Of a DNA stretch of 33,932 nucleotides, positions 1-12,124 are shown piece after piece. The DNA is taken from the NCBI RefSeq assembly GCF_001571085.1, contig NZ_BCTC01000071.1:1-33932 (forward strand), read 5' to 3'. Within the stretch, counting starts at the first letter, position 1, and each line of letters begins with the position of its first letter. The position numbers and the translations under genes were made by a program. The notes beneath the pieces were generated by a model, which was not told the origin of the DNA, ran no database searches, and saw nothing but the letters and a program-made list of their open reading frames with translations. The DNA comes from Azohydromonas lata NBRC 102462. Lineage in GTDB: Bacteria > Pseudomonadota > Gammaproteobacteria > Burkholderiales > Burkholderiaceae_C.

Positions 1-48
1 TTCTTCCCGTCCATCGTGATGGTGCCGGCGCGGTGGTTCGCGGGTTGA
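1..48 (+). CDS. 3' end of an unidentified protein gene (partial)
   Basis: The window opens inside a reading frame that stops with TGA at 46-48. Fourteen of the fifteen visible sense codons end in G or C, the same third-position signature as the real genes here, so this is probably a true C-terminus (residues FFPSIVMVPARWFAG). The product cannot be identified from 15 residues. The rest of the gene lies to the left of the window. Confidence 0.5.
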   Translation, partial: FFPSIVMVPARWFAG

Positions 49-121
49 GGGGGTAACGCAGGGGCCGGGGCAGCTTGGCTCGCCTTGGCATCTCGGAGCC
101 AAGGCGCCTCGACCCCTACGC

Positions 122-247
122 CGTCATGCCCGCGAAAGCGGGCATCCACGGGCGCCGAGGTAGGTCCTTCGAACGGCATCGCATAGGGCCAACGTCAGCG
201 CGCCAGCACCCCGGCAGGCGTGGATACCCGCTTTCGCGGGTATGACG
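122..247. repeat. 126-bp repeat with terminal inverted repeats (copy 1)
   Basis: The two ends are inverted copies of about 29 bp: the left end starts CGTCATGCCCGCG and the right end finishes CGCGGGTATGACG. Each end is itself a small hairpin, CCCGC-GAAA-GCGGG on the left and CCCGC-TTTC-GCGGG on the right. An element of exactly the same length lies at 10688-10813, differing at roughly 17 positions by eye. The central stretch GCGCGCCAGCACCCCGGCAG is identical in both. There is no coding content and no transposase nearby, so this is a REP/MITE-like non-autonomous element. Target-site duplications are not obvious. Confidence 0.85.
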
Positions 248-298
248 AAACGGGGTGCGCCGCGCGCCAGCCTCCGGCCGGTGTCCAACCACCCCAGT

Positions 299-338
299 AA
301 AAAAGCCGCCGACGCTATACAAGCGCCGGCGGCTTTTT
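299..338 (-). terminator. Rho-independent terminator downstream of argG
   Basis: The stem pairs GCCGCCG-ACGCT with AAGCG-CCGGCGGC around an ATAC loop. Read on the minus strand it ends in a run of six T, about 50 bases after the argG stop. The other strand also ends in five T, so it could act in both directions. Confidence 0.85.
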
Positions 339-387
339 CGTTGACAGCACAAGCGAAGCCGGTCAGGCCGGCTTCAGTGCCTCAGCC

Positions 388-2038
<1,651 letters not shown>

Positions 2039-2068
2039 AGGGGCGCCAGGTTTCAGGGAAAAGACGGA

Positions 2069-2096
2069 ATTTTACCGGGCGGCGCCCGGGCCCCAA
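2069..2096 (-). promoter_or_regulatory. Candidate sigma70 promoter for ppnP-argG
   Basis: On the minus strand a TTGGGG box (2091-2096) and a TAAAAT box (2069-2074) are separated by 16 bp. The -10 sits in one of the few AT-rich spots here, about 30 bases before the ppnP start. The spacer contains an inverted repeat (CCGGGC / GCCCGG, 2075-2089). It is predicted by eye only. Confidence 0.4.
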
Positions 2097-2148
2097 GGGC
2101 CCCGGCACCGCCCGCGGCGCGGTCGCCCGCGCCGGCCTCGGCGCAGGC

Positions 2149-4746
2149 TCAGGCCCTGCGTATGGAGCACACGGTGTCGAACCAGCCCTGCATGCCCACC
2201 AGCGGCGCGGGCTGTATGGGCAGGATGGCGTTGACGTTGTAGCCCGCGCCCGTGCCGCCGCGCGCCGGGTCCCACCACACGCGCTCGTCCAGGTCCGCGT
2301 CCTCGCCGACCACGGCGCGGTCCCACGCCGCCTCCAGCGCCTGGCGCGGCCCGTTGTGCGCCGTGGCCGCGCGGCCGTGGAACTGGTTGCCCAGCGTGTT
2401 GGAGACGGCCAGCACGCGCGGGTGTATGCCTTCCGTCACCCAGGCCGGCACCAGCGCCTTGCCCACCACCTCGCCGCCGCCGCGCATGCCGTGGCCGCGA
2501 GGCCGGTAGGTGGTGATCTCCACCATGTCGCCCGTGCGTATGCCGTGGCGCGCCGCCGTGGCGGGGTGAATCCACATGGGGTTGTGGTGGACGATCTCGC
2601 TGAGGTACTTCTGCGACTGCGTGCGCCCCTGCGTATGCACGTTCCACTTGAAGGTCACGAGGTGCAGCTGCTCCTGCCCCATGCGCTCGATGCTGGGCAC
2701 GGGGAACCAGTCCGGCATGCCCTTGCCGCCGTCCTCGTCGAACCCGCGCGCCTGGGCCGCGGCCTCGATGTCCGGGTGGTACACGGAGAACTTGCGCGAG
2801 GGCGTGATGAAGCCGCGCCGCGCCGTGCCCTTGACCATGAGTCCCACCGGCGCCTCGCGCCCGTCGGCCGCCTTGCGCAGCACGATTTGCGTGGCCTCGT
2901 CCACGCGCGTGTTCTTCAGCTCCTCGGCGCTCAAGGGCCAGTCGTACAGCGCGTAGTACTTGGGTTTCGAGGTGTCCTGCCACACGCCGTGCTTGCGCAT
3001 GTACGCGAAGCCGTCCTCGCCCACGCGCTTGCCGAAGGGCTCGCAGCGCCGGCGTATCCATTCCTCGTGGTCCTTGAACTCGAAGTACTTGGCGGTGTCC
3101 GGCCCAATGCGGCGGGCGATGTCGATCAGCGAATCAACGAAGCTGCGGCACTCGCCCGGCGGCGCCACCATGGGCTGGCGCAGCGTGACGTAGTCGCGCA
3201 GCTCCATGTTGTTGCGCGTATCAAAACCCCAGCGCTCCATGTAGCTGGCGTCGGGCAGGATCATGTCCGCGTGGTGCGCCATCTCGGAATAGACGATGTC
3301 CGAGCAGGCGTGGAAGGGGATGAGCTTCTCGTCCTTGAGCACCCGCAGCGCCAGGCTGCGCCCTTCCGGCCAGGTCTGCGGCGAGGCCAGCGTGTAGCTC
3401 AGGTAGACCTGCACCTTGCCCTTGCCCTGCAGCAGGTGGCGGTAGACGATCTGCCCCACCTTCATGCGCTGCCACTTGTTGGCCAGCGGCCATTCCGGCG
3501 GGTTCTCGATGGCGCTCCTGGCCTTGGGCGAAAGCGGCATCGGCAACGGGTGCGGGAACACCTGCGGCGGGATGCGCGTGGGCTCCACCGTGTAGCAGTA
3601 GCCCCCGGGCTGGCCTATGGAGCCCACGATGGCGTTGAGCAATATGACGGCGCGGTCCGCGTTGAAGCCGTTGTAGTGCGCGCCGCTGCCGCGGTTGGTG
3701 AAGGCCACGGCCGCGGGCGCGGCGTGGGCGAACTCCAGCGCCACGCGGCGGATGTCCGCAGCCGGGATGCCGCTCACGCCCTCGGCCCACTCCGGCGTGT
3801 AGCGGTCTATCCACTTCGCCAGGTCGTCGGCGGCTACGTTGCTCCAGGTGTCCAGCCACTCCCGGTCGTGCAGCCCGGCGGCGATGATGGCGTTGCCCAT
3901 GGCCAGGGCGATGGCGCCGTCGCTGCCCGGGTTGGGCGCGAACCACTCGTCGGCCCGCCCGGCCGTGTTGGACATGCGCACGTCGAAGTAGACGAACTTG
4001 GCGCCGTTGTCGAAACGGCCGCGGATGATGCGCTTGGCCGCGTGGATGGCGCCCTGGTGCGCCTCGTAGACGTTGGCGCCGAAGTCGATGATGTACTTGC
4101 TGCGCTCGAAGTCGCCCGTCTCCCAGTCTGTTTCGCCCAAGCTCACGTAATTGGCCGCGCGCTTGTTGGAGGAGCAGATGGCGCGGTGGTTGAACACGGA
4201 AGGCGAGCCCACCGCGTTCATGAAGCGCGTGGTTTCCTCGCCCACGCGCGAGCGGCCCACGTGGATGGCGACCTCCTCCGGCTTGCCTTCGTCCATGGCC
4301 CGGCGGATGCGGCGCGCGATCTCGTCGTGCGCCTCGTCCCAGGTGATGCGCTGCCAGCGCCCGCTGCCGCGCGGGCCGACGCGCTTGAGCGGAAACAGCA
4401 ACCGCTCCGGGTAGTCGTTGATGGTGGGCCCCGACTGGCCCTTGGCGCACAGCGAGCGCCCGTTGTTCGGGTCCTCGGGATTGCCGCTGACTTTCACCAG
4501 CTTGCCGTCGATGACGTGGCCCTCGATGCCGCACACCGTGGAGCAGTTCAGGCACACGCTGCGCACCACGGTGGCCTTGCGGTAGTCGTGCGGCACGCGC
4601 GGCTGCGCCTTGGCCAGCGCGTCCTTGCCCTTGCGGCGCGGCGTGCCCGCGGCCCAGGCCTCGTCGGGCGACAGAACAATGGTTTCGCCCACGGCCAGCG
4701 TGGCCAGCGCGCCGAAGCCGCGCTTGATGAGGTCGCGCCGCTTCAT
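2149..4746 (-). CDS. Tat-exported molybdopterin oxidoreductase, catalytic subunit (PsrA/PhsA/TtrA/ArrA-like)
   Basis: This 865-aa protein is the catalytic subunit of a complex iron-sulfur molybdoenzyme. It begins MKRRDLIKRGFGALATLAVG, a twin-arginine signal (RRDLIK), so the site of action is periplasmic. Cys65, 68, 72 and 100 form the CxxCxxxC...C motif for the proximal 4Fe-4S cluster. Cys191, in HRAICSSNKRAA, is the expected molybdenum ligand, which points to the PsrA/PhsA/TtrA/ArrA/Soe side of the DMSO reductase superfamily rather than the Ser- or Asp-ligated enzymes. The C-terminal dinucleotide-binding domain is present (NPMWIHPATAARHGI, GDMVEITTY). The start is chosen because it directly precedes the Tat motif and overlaps the stop of the iron-sulfur gene (ATGA). 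The substrate cannot be told from sequence; sulfur or arsenic oxyanions are family precedents. No NrfD-like anchor or chaperone gene is adjacent. Confidence 0.9.
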   Translation of the reverse strand: MKRRDLIKRGFGALATLAVGETIVLSPDEAWAAGTPRRKGKDALAKAQPRVPHDYRKATVVRSVCLNCSTVCGIEGHVIDGKLVKVSGNPEDPNNGRSLCAKGQSGPTINDYPERLLFPLKRVGPRGSGRWQRITWDEAHDEIARRIRRAMDEGKPEEVAIHVGRSRVGEETTRFMNAVGSPSVFNHRAICSSNKRAANYVSLGETDWETGDFERSKYIIDFGANVYEAHQGAIHAAKRIIRGRFDNGAKFVYFDVRMSNTAGRADEWFAPNPGSDGAIALAMGNAIIAAGLHDREWLDTWSNVAADDLAKWIDRYTPEWAEGVSGIPAADIRRVALEFAHAAPAAVAFTNRGSGAHYNGFNADRAVILLNAIVGSIGQPGGYCYTVEPTRIPPQVFPHPLPMPLSPKARSAIENPPEWPLANKWQRMKVGQIVYRHLLQGKGKVQVYLSYTLASPQTWPEGRSLALRVLKDEKLIPFHACSDIVYSEMAHHADMILPDASYMERWGFDTRNNMELRDYVTLRQPMVAPPGECRSFVDSLIDIARRIGPDTAKYFEFKDHEEWIRRRCEPFGKRVGEDGFAYMRKHGVWQDTSKPKYYALYDWPLSAEELKNTRVDEATQIVLRKAADGREAPVGLMVKGTARRGFITPSRKFSVYHPDIEAAAQARGFDEDGGKGMPDWFPVPSIERMGQEQLHLVTFKWNVHTQGRTQSQKYLSEIVHHNPMWIHPATAARHGIRTGDMVEITTYRPRGHGMRGGGEVVGKALVPAWVTEGIHPRVLAVSNTLGNQFHGRAATAHNGPRQALEAAWDRAVVGEDADLDERVWWDPARGGTGAGYNVNAILPIQPAPLVGMQGWFDTVCSIRRA

Positions 4747-5477
4747 GCCGCACCTCCTTGCGCTTCCGGGCGGTACTCGGTGATGTTCTGGCCCGGCTCC
4801 ACGCGCGCCCAATGCACGCGCCGCTGCGGCGGGAAGTGGGCGTCCAGCGACGGCCAGGTCTCGATCTCGTAGGACCAGCCCTCGTGGTTGCGCCCCTCCG
4901 GAATCTTGGCTTCCATCTCCACCCGGTGGCCGCGGTAGGCCACGGCCGGGCGCGTGCCCTTGTCGGCCTTGAGCACGGCGGTTTCATGGCCGCGCCGCGC
5001 CATGAAGCGCGAGTAGGCCGAGTCGGGGTCGCGCGCGTCGCCAAAGTGAAAAACCTCGGCCGGGCAGGTTTCCACGCAGGCGGGCTCCATGCCCACGTCC
5101 AGCCGGTGGCTGCAGAAGTCGCACTTGTCGGCGATCTGCCCGGGCTGGCACGAAATGGCGCCGTAGGGGCAGGCCTTTTCGCAGGCGCCGTGGCTGTCGC
5201 AGGCATGTTGGGCGATGCGCACGATGCCGTCCGCCCCGCGCGAGAGGGCGCCGCTCTTGCATGCCTTCAGGCAGGGCGCGTCCTCGCACTGCATGCACAG
5301 CGCGGGCAGGAAGTCCCGCTTCACCTGGGGATAGCTGCCGTGGTCCCAGTAATAGACCTTGGTGCGAAAGCTCCCGAGCGGCACCTGGTTCTCGACCTTG
5401 CAGGCCACCGAACAGGCGTGGCAGCCGATGCAGCGCTCGACGTCGAGCGCCATCTTCCATTGGGGTTGTTGAGGCAT
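4743..5477 (-). CDS. 4Fe-4S electron-transfer subunit of the molybdoenzyme (PhsB/TtrB/DmsB-like)
   Basis: The 244-aa product is the electron-transfer partner of the downstream molybdopterin subunit. Four cysteine groups are visible: Cys16/19/22/26, Cys61/64/69/73, Cys93/99/103 and Cys119/122/134/138. In the third group the second ligand position is His96 (ACDSHGACEKACP) instead of the usual Cys, so that cluster may be 3Fe-4S or His-ligated. There is no signal peptide; in this family the subunit is exported bound to its Tat-carrying partner. The start at MPQQPQW, 15 residues before the first Cys, fits the family; an open frame extends further upstream but through the divergent promoter region. 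Its TGA overlaps the ATG of the catalytic subunit, implying coupled synthesis of a heterodimer. Confidence 0.9.
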   Translation of the reverse strand: MPQQPQWKMALDVERCIGCHACSVACKVENQVPLGSFRTKVYYWDHGSYPQVKRDFLPALCMQCEDAPCLKACKSGALSRGADGIVRIAQHACDSHGACEKACPYGAISCQPGQIADKCDFCSHRLDVGMEPACVETCPAEVFHFGDARDPDSAYSRFMARRGHETAVLKADKGTRPAVAYRGHRVEMEAKIPEGRNHEGWSYEIETWPSLDAHFPPQRRVHWARVEPGQNITEYRPEAQGGAA

Positions 5478-5568
5478 GGCGGGTTTCGTGCGGATGGGCA
5501 GGGCCGCTGGCCGGAAGCACCGGGAACGGCTGCGGTGGAGGAGGGGGCGGTAATGTAATGCGCCCCGC

Positions 5569-5599
5569 TTGACCTTCCCATGATGGCAAGGTCCACAGT
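5569..5599 (+). promoter_or_regulatory. CueR/MerR-type copper-responsive promoter of copA
   Basis: A dyad with half-sites ACCTTCC (5572-5578) and GGCAAGGT (5585-5592) lies between a -35 TTGACC (5569-5574) and a weak -10 CACAGT (5594-5599). The 19-bp spacer is the over-long type that MerR-family activators untwist. The half-sites closely resemble known CueR operators of copper ATPase genes. The copA start codon follows 27 bases later. No merR-family gene is in the window, so the regulator would be encoded elsewhere. Confidence 0.75.
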
Positions 5600-5626
5600 G
5601 CATCCGTCCCCCTTCGGAAGCACAGC

Positions 5627-7879
<2,253 letters not shown>

Positions 7880-8032
7880 ACGGCCCTGGGCTGAACAAGT
7901 ATCCCTTGCACCACGCCGGTGCCGCGAGAGCCTCAAGAAACCTGCCGCACACTGCTGGCCGGCTTTTTGCCCCTGCCGGGTTTGACTTCCTGCCCGGCCC
8001 GCGCGGGCTTCCTCTCACAGGCACCGTAAAAC

Positions 8033-10528
8033 ATGGAGCGAGCTCGGGAATCGGACATTCAACCTGTCGAAATCTCGCACCGGGATTCCGAGGCCAGGCG
8101 GCTGCTCCAGGCCTTCGATTGGGCGCGCACGCCGCTGGGCCCCATGGACGCCTGGCCGCGCAGCCTGCTGAGCCTGGTGGACATGGTGATGGAGCTGCCT
8201 TCGCCGGCCATCATCTTCTGGGGCCCCGAGCAGACGCAGATCTACAACGACGGCTACGCGGTGATCATGGGGCCGCGCCACCCGGCCTATTTCGGTGCCT
8301 CCTACCGCGAGTCGTGGCCCGACACCTATCCGCTGATCTACCCCTGGATGCGCCGCGTGCTGGACCAGGGCGACGTGGTCGAGGTGCGCCAGGCCCACAT
8401 TCCCGTCACCCGCTACGGCTTCGAGGAAGAGGCCTATTTCACCTTCACATTCAGCCCGCTGCGCGACGACGAGGGCCGCATCGCCGGCCTCCTGCAGCCG
8501 GTGTTCGAGGTGACCGCCACCGTGCTGAGCGAGCGCCGCGCCGAAACGCTGCGCATGCTCACGCCCAGCGGCTCGCTGGAGCCCGTGGCCGACGCCGTCG
8601 CCGCGCTCAGCCGCAACCCGCGCGATGTTCCCTTCGCCCTGGTCTACCTCTGGAACGCGGAGCGCGAGTGCCTTTTGCTGGCCGGCGAAACCGAGGGCGC
8701 CGGCGCGGGCAGCGACCCGGACAGGCGCGCCCAACTCGACGCCGCCGCGCGCCGCGTGGTCGAGCGCAACGGGCAGGAATGGGTGGGCGAGCAAGCCGAC
8801 GCCGCGCGCTCCGGCGCCGACCCCTACGTGCTGCTGCTGCCCATGGAGGGCGTGGCCGGCGCTGCGCCCTTGGGCGTGATCGCCTTCGGCCTGAGCCCGC
8901 GGCTGCACTTCGACAAGCGCTACCGCGCCTTCCTGGAGTCCGTCACCGCGCAGCTCGCCTCGGCGCTGCAGCGCGCCAGCCTGCTGCAGGCGCGCGAGCG
9001 CCAGCGCCAGCACCTGAGCGACCTCTTCCTGCAGGTGCCCGCCGGCATTGCGGTGCTGCAGGGGGCGGATCACGTGTTCGAGCTGGTCAACCCGGTCTAC
9101 CAGGCGCTGATCGGCCCGCGCGACCTCATCGGCCGGCCGCTGCGCGAGGCGCTGCCGGAAATGCGCGACCAGCCCTTCCCTCGCATCCTCGACGAGGTCT
9201 ACCGCAGCGGCCAGGCGCACGTGGGCCAGGAGGAGCCCACGCTGCTGCGCCGGGGCGATGAGCGCTCCGGGCTGGAGGAAGTGTTCTTCAACTACGTCTA
9301 CCAGCCGCTGCGCGATGCGCAGAGCGGGCACATCAGCGGCATCCTGGTCTTCGCCTACGAGGTGACGGAGCAGGTGCGCGCCCGCCAGCGCGCCGAGGCG
9401 CTGGCCGGGGAGCTGCGCGGCGAGCACGAGCGCAAGGACGACTTCCTGGCCATGCTCGCCCACGAGCTGCGCAACCCGCTGGCGCCCATCAGCACCGCCG
9501 CCGAGGTGCTGAGCCTGGGCCAGCTGCCGCAGGCGCAGGTCAAGCGCACCAGCGAGATCATCACGCGCCAGGTGCGCCACATGACGGCCCTGGTCAACGA
9601 CCTGCTGGACGTCTCCCGCGTCACGCGTGGCCTGGTGAACATCGACCGCCAGCCGCAGGACCTCAAGAGCGTGGCCGCCCATGCCGTGGAGCAGGTGCGC
9701 CCGCTGGTGGAGGCGCGCCGGCACCACCTGGCCGTGGAGCAGCCCGCCGTTGACGCCTGGGTGTTGGGCGACCAGAAGCGGCTGGTGCAGATCTTCACCA
9801 ACCTGCTGGGCAACGCGGCCAAGTACACGCCCAGCGGCGGCGAGATCGCCCTGGTCCTGCACGTGGAGGGCGACGAGGCCGTCATCACCGTGCGCGACAA
9901 CGGCATCGGCATGCCGGCGGCGCTGCAGCCCAAGGTGTTCGGCCTCTTCGTCCAGGCCGAGCGCAGCACCGACCGCGCCCAGGGTGGCCTGGGGGTGGGC
10001 CTGGCGCTGGTGAAAAGCCTGGTGGACCTGCACGGCGGCACGGTGGCTTGCTACAGCAGCGGCGCCGGCCAGGGCAGCGAGTTCACCGTGCGGCTGCCGC
10101 TGCTGCGCGTGCAGGCCGATGCGCCGGCGGGCGGTGCGCAGGCCCTGCCCGCGGCGGCGGCCGTGGCGCGGCGCATCCTGGTGGTGGACGACAACCAGGA
10201 CGCCGCGCGCATGCTGGCGCTCTACCTGGGCGAGGCCGGCCACCACGTGGCCGTGGAGCACGCCTCCGACGCCGCGCTCGAGCGCGTGCTGCAGGAGCCC
10301 TTCGACGTGTTCCTGCTGGACGTCGGCCTGCCCGGCATGGACGGCTGCGAGCTGGCGCGGCGGCTGCGCGCGCGGCCGCAGACGGCCCAAGCGCTGGTCG
10401 TGGCCGTGACCGGCTACGGACAGGAGGCCGACCGCCAGCGCGCCCTGGACGCCGGCTTTGACGACTACCTCGTCAAGCCGCCGGACCCCGAGCGGCTCAC
10501 GGCCCTGCTGGCGGCACCGCCGCGCTGA
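8033..10528 (+). CDS. PAS/GAF hybrid sensor histidine kinase with C-terminal receiver domain
   Basis: The 831-aa protein has no clear transmembrane segment, so it is probably a cytoplasmic sensor. In order I see a PAS-like region (about 50-160, with FWGPEQTQIYNDGYAVIMG), a GAF-like region (about 180-310), a second PAS domain (about 320-450), a HisKA domain with phospho-acceptor His477 in HELRNPLAPI, an ATPase domain (N box NLLGNAAKYTP near 590, DNGIGM, GGLGVGLAL), and a receiver domain (ILVVDDNQDA, phospho-acceptor Asp763 in LLDVGLPGMDG). A separate output regulator is not encoded next to it. It follows copA by about 150 bases on the same strand, but the separation and its own terminator suggest an independent unit. 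The signal sensed is unknown. Confidence 0.93.
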   Translation: MERARESDIQPVEISHRDSEARRLLQAFDWARTPLGPMDAWPRSLLSLVDMVMELPSPAIIFWGPEQTQIYNDGYAVIMGPRHPAYFGASYRESWPDTYPLIYPWMRRVLDQGDVVEVRQAHIPVTRYGFEEEAYFTFTFSPLRDDEGRIAGLLQPVFEVTATVLSERRAETLRMLTPSGSLEPVADAVAALSRNPRDVPFALVYLWNAERECLLLAGETEGAGAGSDPDRRAQLDAAARRVVERNGQEWVGEQADAARSGADPYVLLLPMEGVAGAAPLGVIAFGLSPRLHFDKRYRAFLESVTAQLASALQRASLLQARERQRQHLSDLFLQVPAGIAVLQGADHVFELVNPVYQALIGPRDLIGRPLREALPEMRDQPFPRILDEVYRSGQAHVGQEEPTLLRRGDERSGLEEVFFNYVYQPLRDAQSGHISGILVFAYEVTEQVRARQRAEALAGELRGEHERKDDFLAMLAHELRNPLAPISTAAEVLSLGQLPQAQVKRTSEIITRQVRHMTALVNDLLDVSRVTRGLVNIDRQPQDLKSVAAHAVEQVRPLVEARRHHLAVEQPAVDAWVLGDQKRLVQIFTNLLGNAAKYTPSGGEIALVLHVEGDEAVITVRDNGIGMPAALQPKVFGLFVQAERSTDRAQGGLGVGLALVKSLVDLHGGTVACYSSGAGQGSEFTVRLPLLRVQADAPAGGAQALPAAAAVARRILVVDDNQDAARMLALYLGEAGHHVAVEHASDAALERVLQEPFDVFLLDVGLPGMDGCELARRLRARPQTAQALVVAVTGYGQEADRQRALDAGFDDYLVKPPDPERLTALLAAPPR

Positions 10529-10545
10529 GCCTGGGTGCCGAGAAG

Positions 10546-10567
10546 TCCCGCGTGGTGCGGGATTTTT
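10546..10567 (+). terminator. Rho-independent terminator of the histidine kinase gene
   Basis: The stem TCCCGC / GCGGGA with loop GTGGT is followed directly by five T, 18 bases after the kinase stop codon. Confidence 0.8.
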
Positions 10568-10687
10568 CGGGGGCATCACGCCATGGGTGATCTTGCCCGT
10601 GCGCACGTGGTGCCTGGGCCGTGAGAGGCAGCGGCGGCCGTGCCGCGCGTTGGCATCCCGCCACCCCAGGCGCGTCGCTCCCTACTG

Positions 10688-10813
10688 CGTCGTGCCCGCG
10701 AAAGCGGACCTCCACGAGCGCCGAGGTGGGGCCTTCGAGCGGCGTCGCCCAGGGGTGGCGTCGGCGCGCCAGCACCCCGGCAGGCGTAGAGACCCGCTTT
10801 CGCGGGTATGACG
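10688..10813. repeat. 126-bp repeat with terminal inverted repeats (copy 2)
   Basis: This is the sister of the element at 122-247: same orientation, same 126-bp length, the same hairpin ends (left CCCGCGAAAGCGG, right CCCGCTTTCGCGGG ATGACG-type terminus) and the same central GCGCGCCAGCACCCCGGCAG. The left outer arm has changed (CGTCGTG instead of CGTCATG, and GGAC instead of GGCA), so its terminal pairing is weaker than in copy 1. Both copies sit in intergenic DNA. Confidence 0.85.
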
Positions 10814-11170
10814 GATGAGGGTGCGCAGCGCTCTTGCCACAGGGCCGACGAAGCGCCCCGCTTTTCCCCGGCAGCCATGCCGCACCCTGAGCTGCGCCGG
10901 CAGGTGCGTTCTGCCGAGCGGCTGGGAAACAGTCGCGTCGCCCGCGCGCCGGAATTGGAAAAAACCTTGAGTCGTCTTAACTCCTGCGCGAAAAAACCGA
11001 TGGCAGGGGAGTTGGCGGCACTGTCGCCTTGGCGCAGGTTCAGGAAGAAGTTGGCATCACCTTGAACGCATTCCCTCTCTCTGCTGGCAGGCCGGCGAGC
11101 CCGCACAGGGCCGGCTGCTGTTGTTGCGGCCGCGGGCGCAAGCGCCCCGGGCGCTTGCCGTGAGCTGACC
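10814..11170. other. Gene-free stretch with a near-perfect palindrome ahead of the HDOD gene
   Basis: No credible gene is seen in these 357 bases. The one clear structure is a 21-base inverted repeat at 11138-11158, GCAAGCGCCC and GGGCGCTTGC around a single C, ending 12 bases before the HDOD start codon. A locally AT-richer patch at about 10955-11000 might hold a promoter, but no convincing -35/-10 pair was found. Confidence 0.5.
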
Positions 11171-12124
11171 ATGCAAACCTGCACCTGCCCCCCCTCCGCC
11201 AGTGCCGGCGCGGCCAGCGCGGCGCCCGCGTCCGACGCGCTGGGCGACGCCGCCGCGCGCTGCGGCGAACCCGGTGCCCAACCCGGCGAGCTGTTGCGGC
11301 GGCTCTCTTCGCTGCCGCCGCTGCCGCAGGCCGCGCTCAAGGCGCTGCAGGCCTTGCAGGACGACCGGCTGGGCCTGCAGCAATGCGCGCAGCCCCTGGA
11401 GCAGGACGCGGCTCTGGCCGCCTGCACGCTGCGCCTGGCCAATTCCTCCTTCTACGGCGTGGCCGGGCGCGTGCTGCGGGTGCAGGACGCGGTGGCCATC
11501 CTGGGCCGGCGCACCACTTCCAACCTGGTGGCCACGGTGATGGTGTCCAACCAGTTCACGCCGGCGCGGGTGCCGGGGTTCGATTTCGTGGGCTTCTGGC
11601 GCCATGCCCTGTCCACGGCGCTGGCCGCGCAGGCGCTGGCGCGGCAGCTTGAGCAGGACGAGCCCTCGGCCTTCATGGCCGGGCTGCTGCATGACATGGG
11701 CCGCCTGGCCATGGCCGTGCTGTGGCCGCAGGCCATGGCGCAGGCGCTGGCGCTGCACGCGCGTGGCGAGATGCCGCTGGGCGAGGCCGAGCAGCGGATG
11801 CTGGGCCTGGGCCATGCGGCGATGGGCCAGCACCTGGCGCTGCACTGGCGGCTGCCGCAGGCCGTGGCCTGGGCCATTGGGCAGCACCACGACCCCTTCG
11901 ACGCGGGCGTGCCGCTGGCGACGCTGGGCCACACCGTGCACCTGGCCGACAGCCTGGTGCGCGTGCTGGCCGTGGACGGCATCGGCCGCCAGGGCCTGGC
12001 CCGGCTGGCCGAGCCGGCCGCCGCCTACGTGGCCTTGCAGGGCGACCGGCTGCTGTCGGTGCTGGGCGAAATCCAAAGCGGCGTCGCGACCATCAGCCAA
12101 GCCCTGGGGCTCCACCGCAAATGA
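11171..12124 (+). CDS. HDOD-domain signalling protein
   Basis: The 317-aa product consists of a low-complexity Ala/Cys/Pro N-terminus (about 45 residues) and one HDOD domain (about 45-260), a metal-independent relative of HD phosphohydrolases used as a scaffold in bacterial signalling. Visible landmarks are LSSLPPLPQAALKALQALQDD, LAACTLRLANSSFYG, QDAVAILGRRTTSNLV, GLLHDMGRLAM (His174-Asp175) and WAIGQHHDPF. No output domain such as GGDEF or EAL is fused. The ATG has no strong Shine-Dalgarno; a palindrome lies immediately upstream and could affect translation. The function is unspecific: many relatives modulate motility, c-di-GMP or stress responses. Confidence 0.85.
   Translation: MQTCTCPPSASAGAASAAPASDALGDAAARCGEPGAQPGELLRRLSSLPPLPQAALKALQALQDDRLGLQQCAQPLEQDAALAACTLRLANSSFYGVAGRVLRVQDAVAILGRRTTSNLVATVMVSNQFTPARVPGFDFVGFWRHALSTALAAQALARQLEQDEPSAFMAGLLHDMGRLAMAVLWPQAMAQALALHARGEMPLGEAEQRMLGLGHAAMGQHLALHWRLPQAVAWAIGQHHDPFDAGVPLATLGHTVHLADSLVRVLAVDGIGRQGLARLAEPAAAYVALQGDRLLSVLGEIQSGVATISQALGLHRK

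Noticed and set aside
82-105. Hairpin GCCTTGGC / GCCAAGGC with an 8-base loop, just after the partial gene
   Set aside because: No T-run follows on either strand, so I do not call it a terminator.
2356-4872. Very long open frame on the + strand, about 838 codons
   Set aside because: It is antisense to the molybdopterin subunit gene, whose frame has all the expected motifs. High GC content keeps antisense frames open, and the translation shows no family motif.
8015-10606. Open frame of about 860 codons on the - strand opposite the histidine kinase gene
   Set aside because: No domain is recognisable, the composition is biased, and the + strand frame carries HisKA, ATPase and receiver motifs.
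10576-11442. Open frame of about 288 codons on the - strand across the second repeat
   Set aside because: It runs through the 126-bp repeat and the antisense of the HDOD gene, with no motif and no Shine-Dalgarno. I consider the region non-coding.
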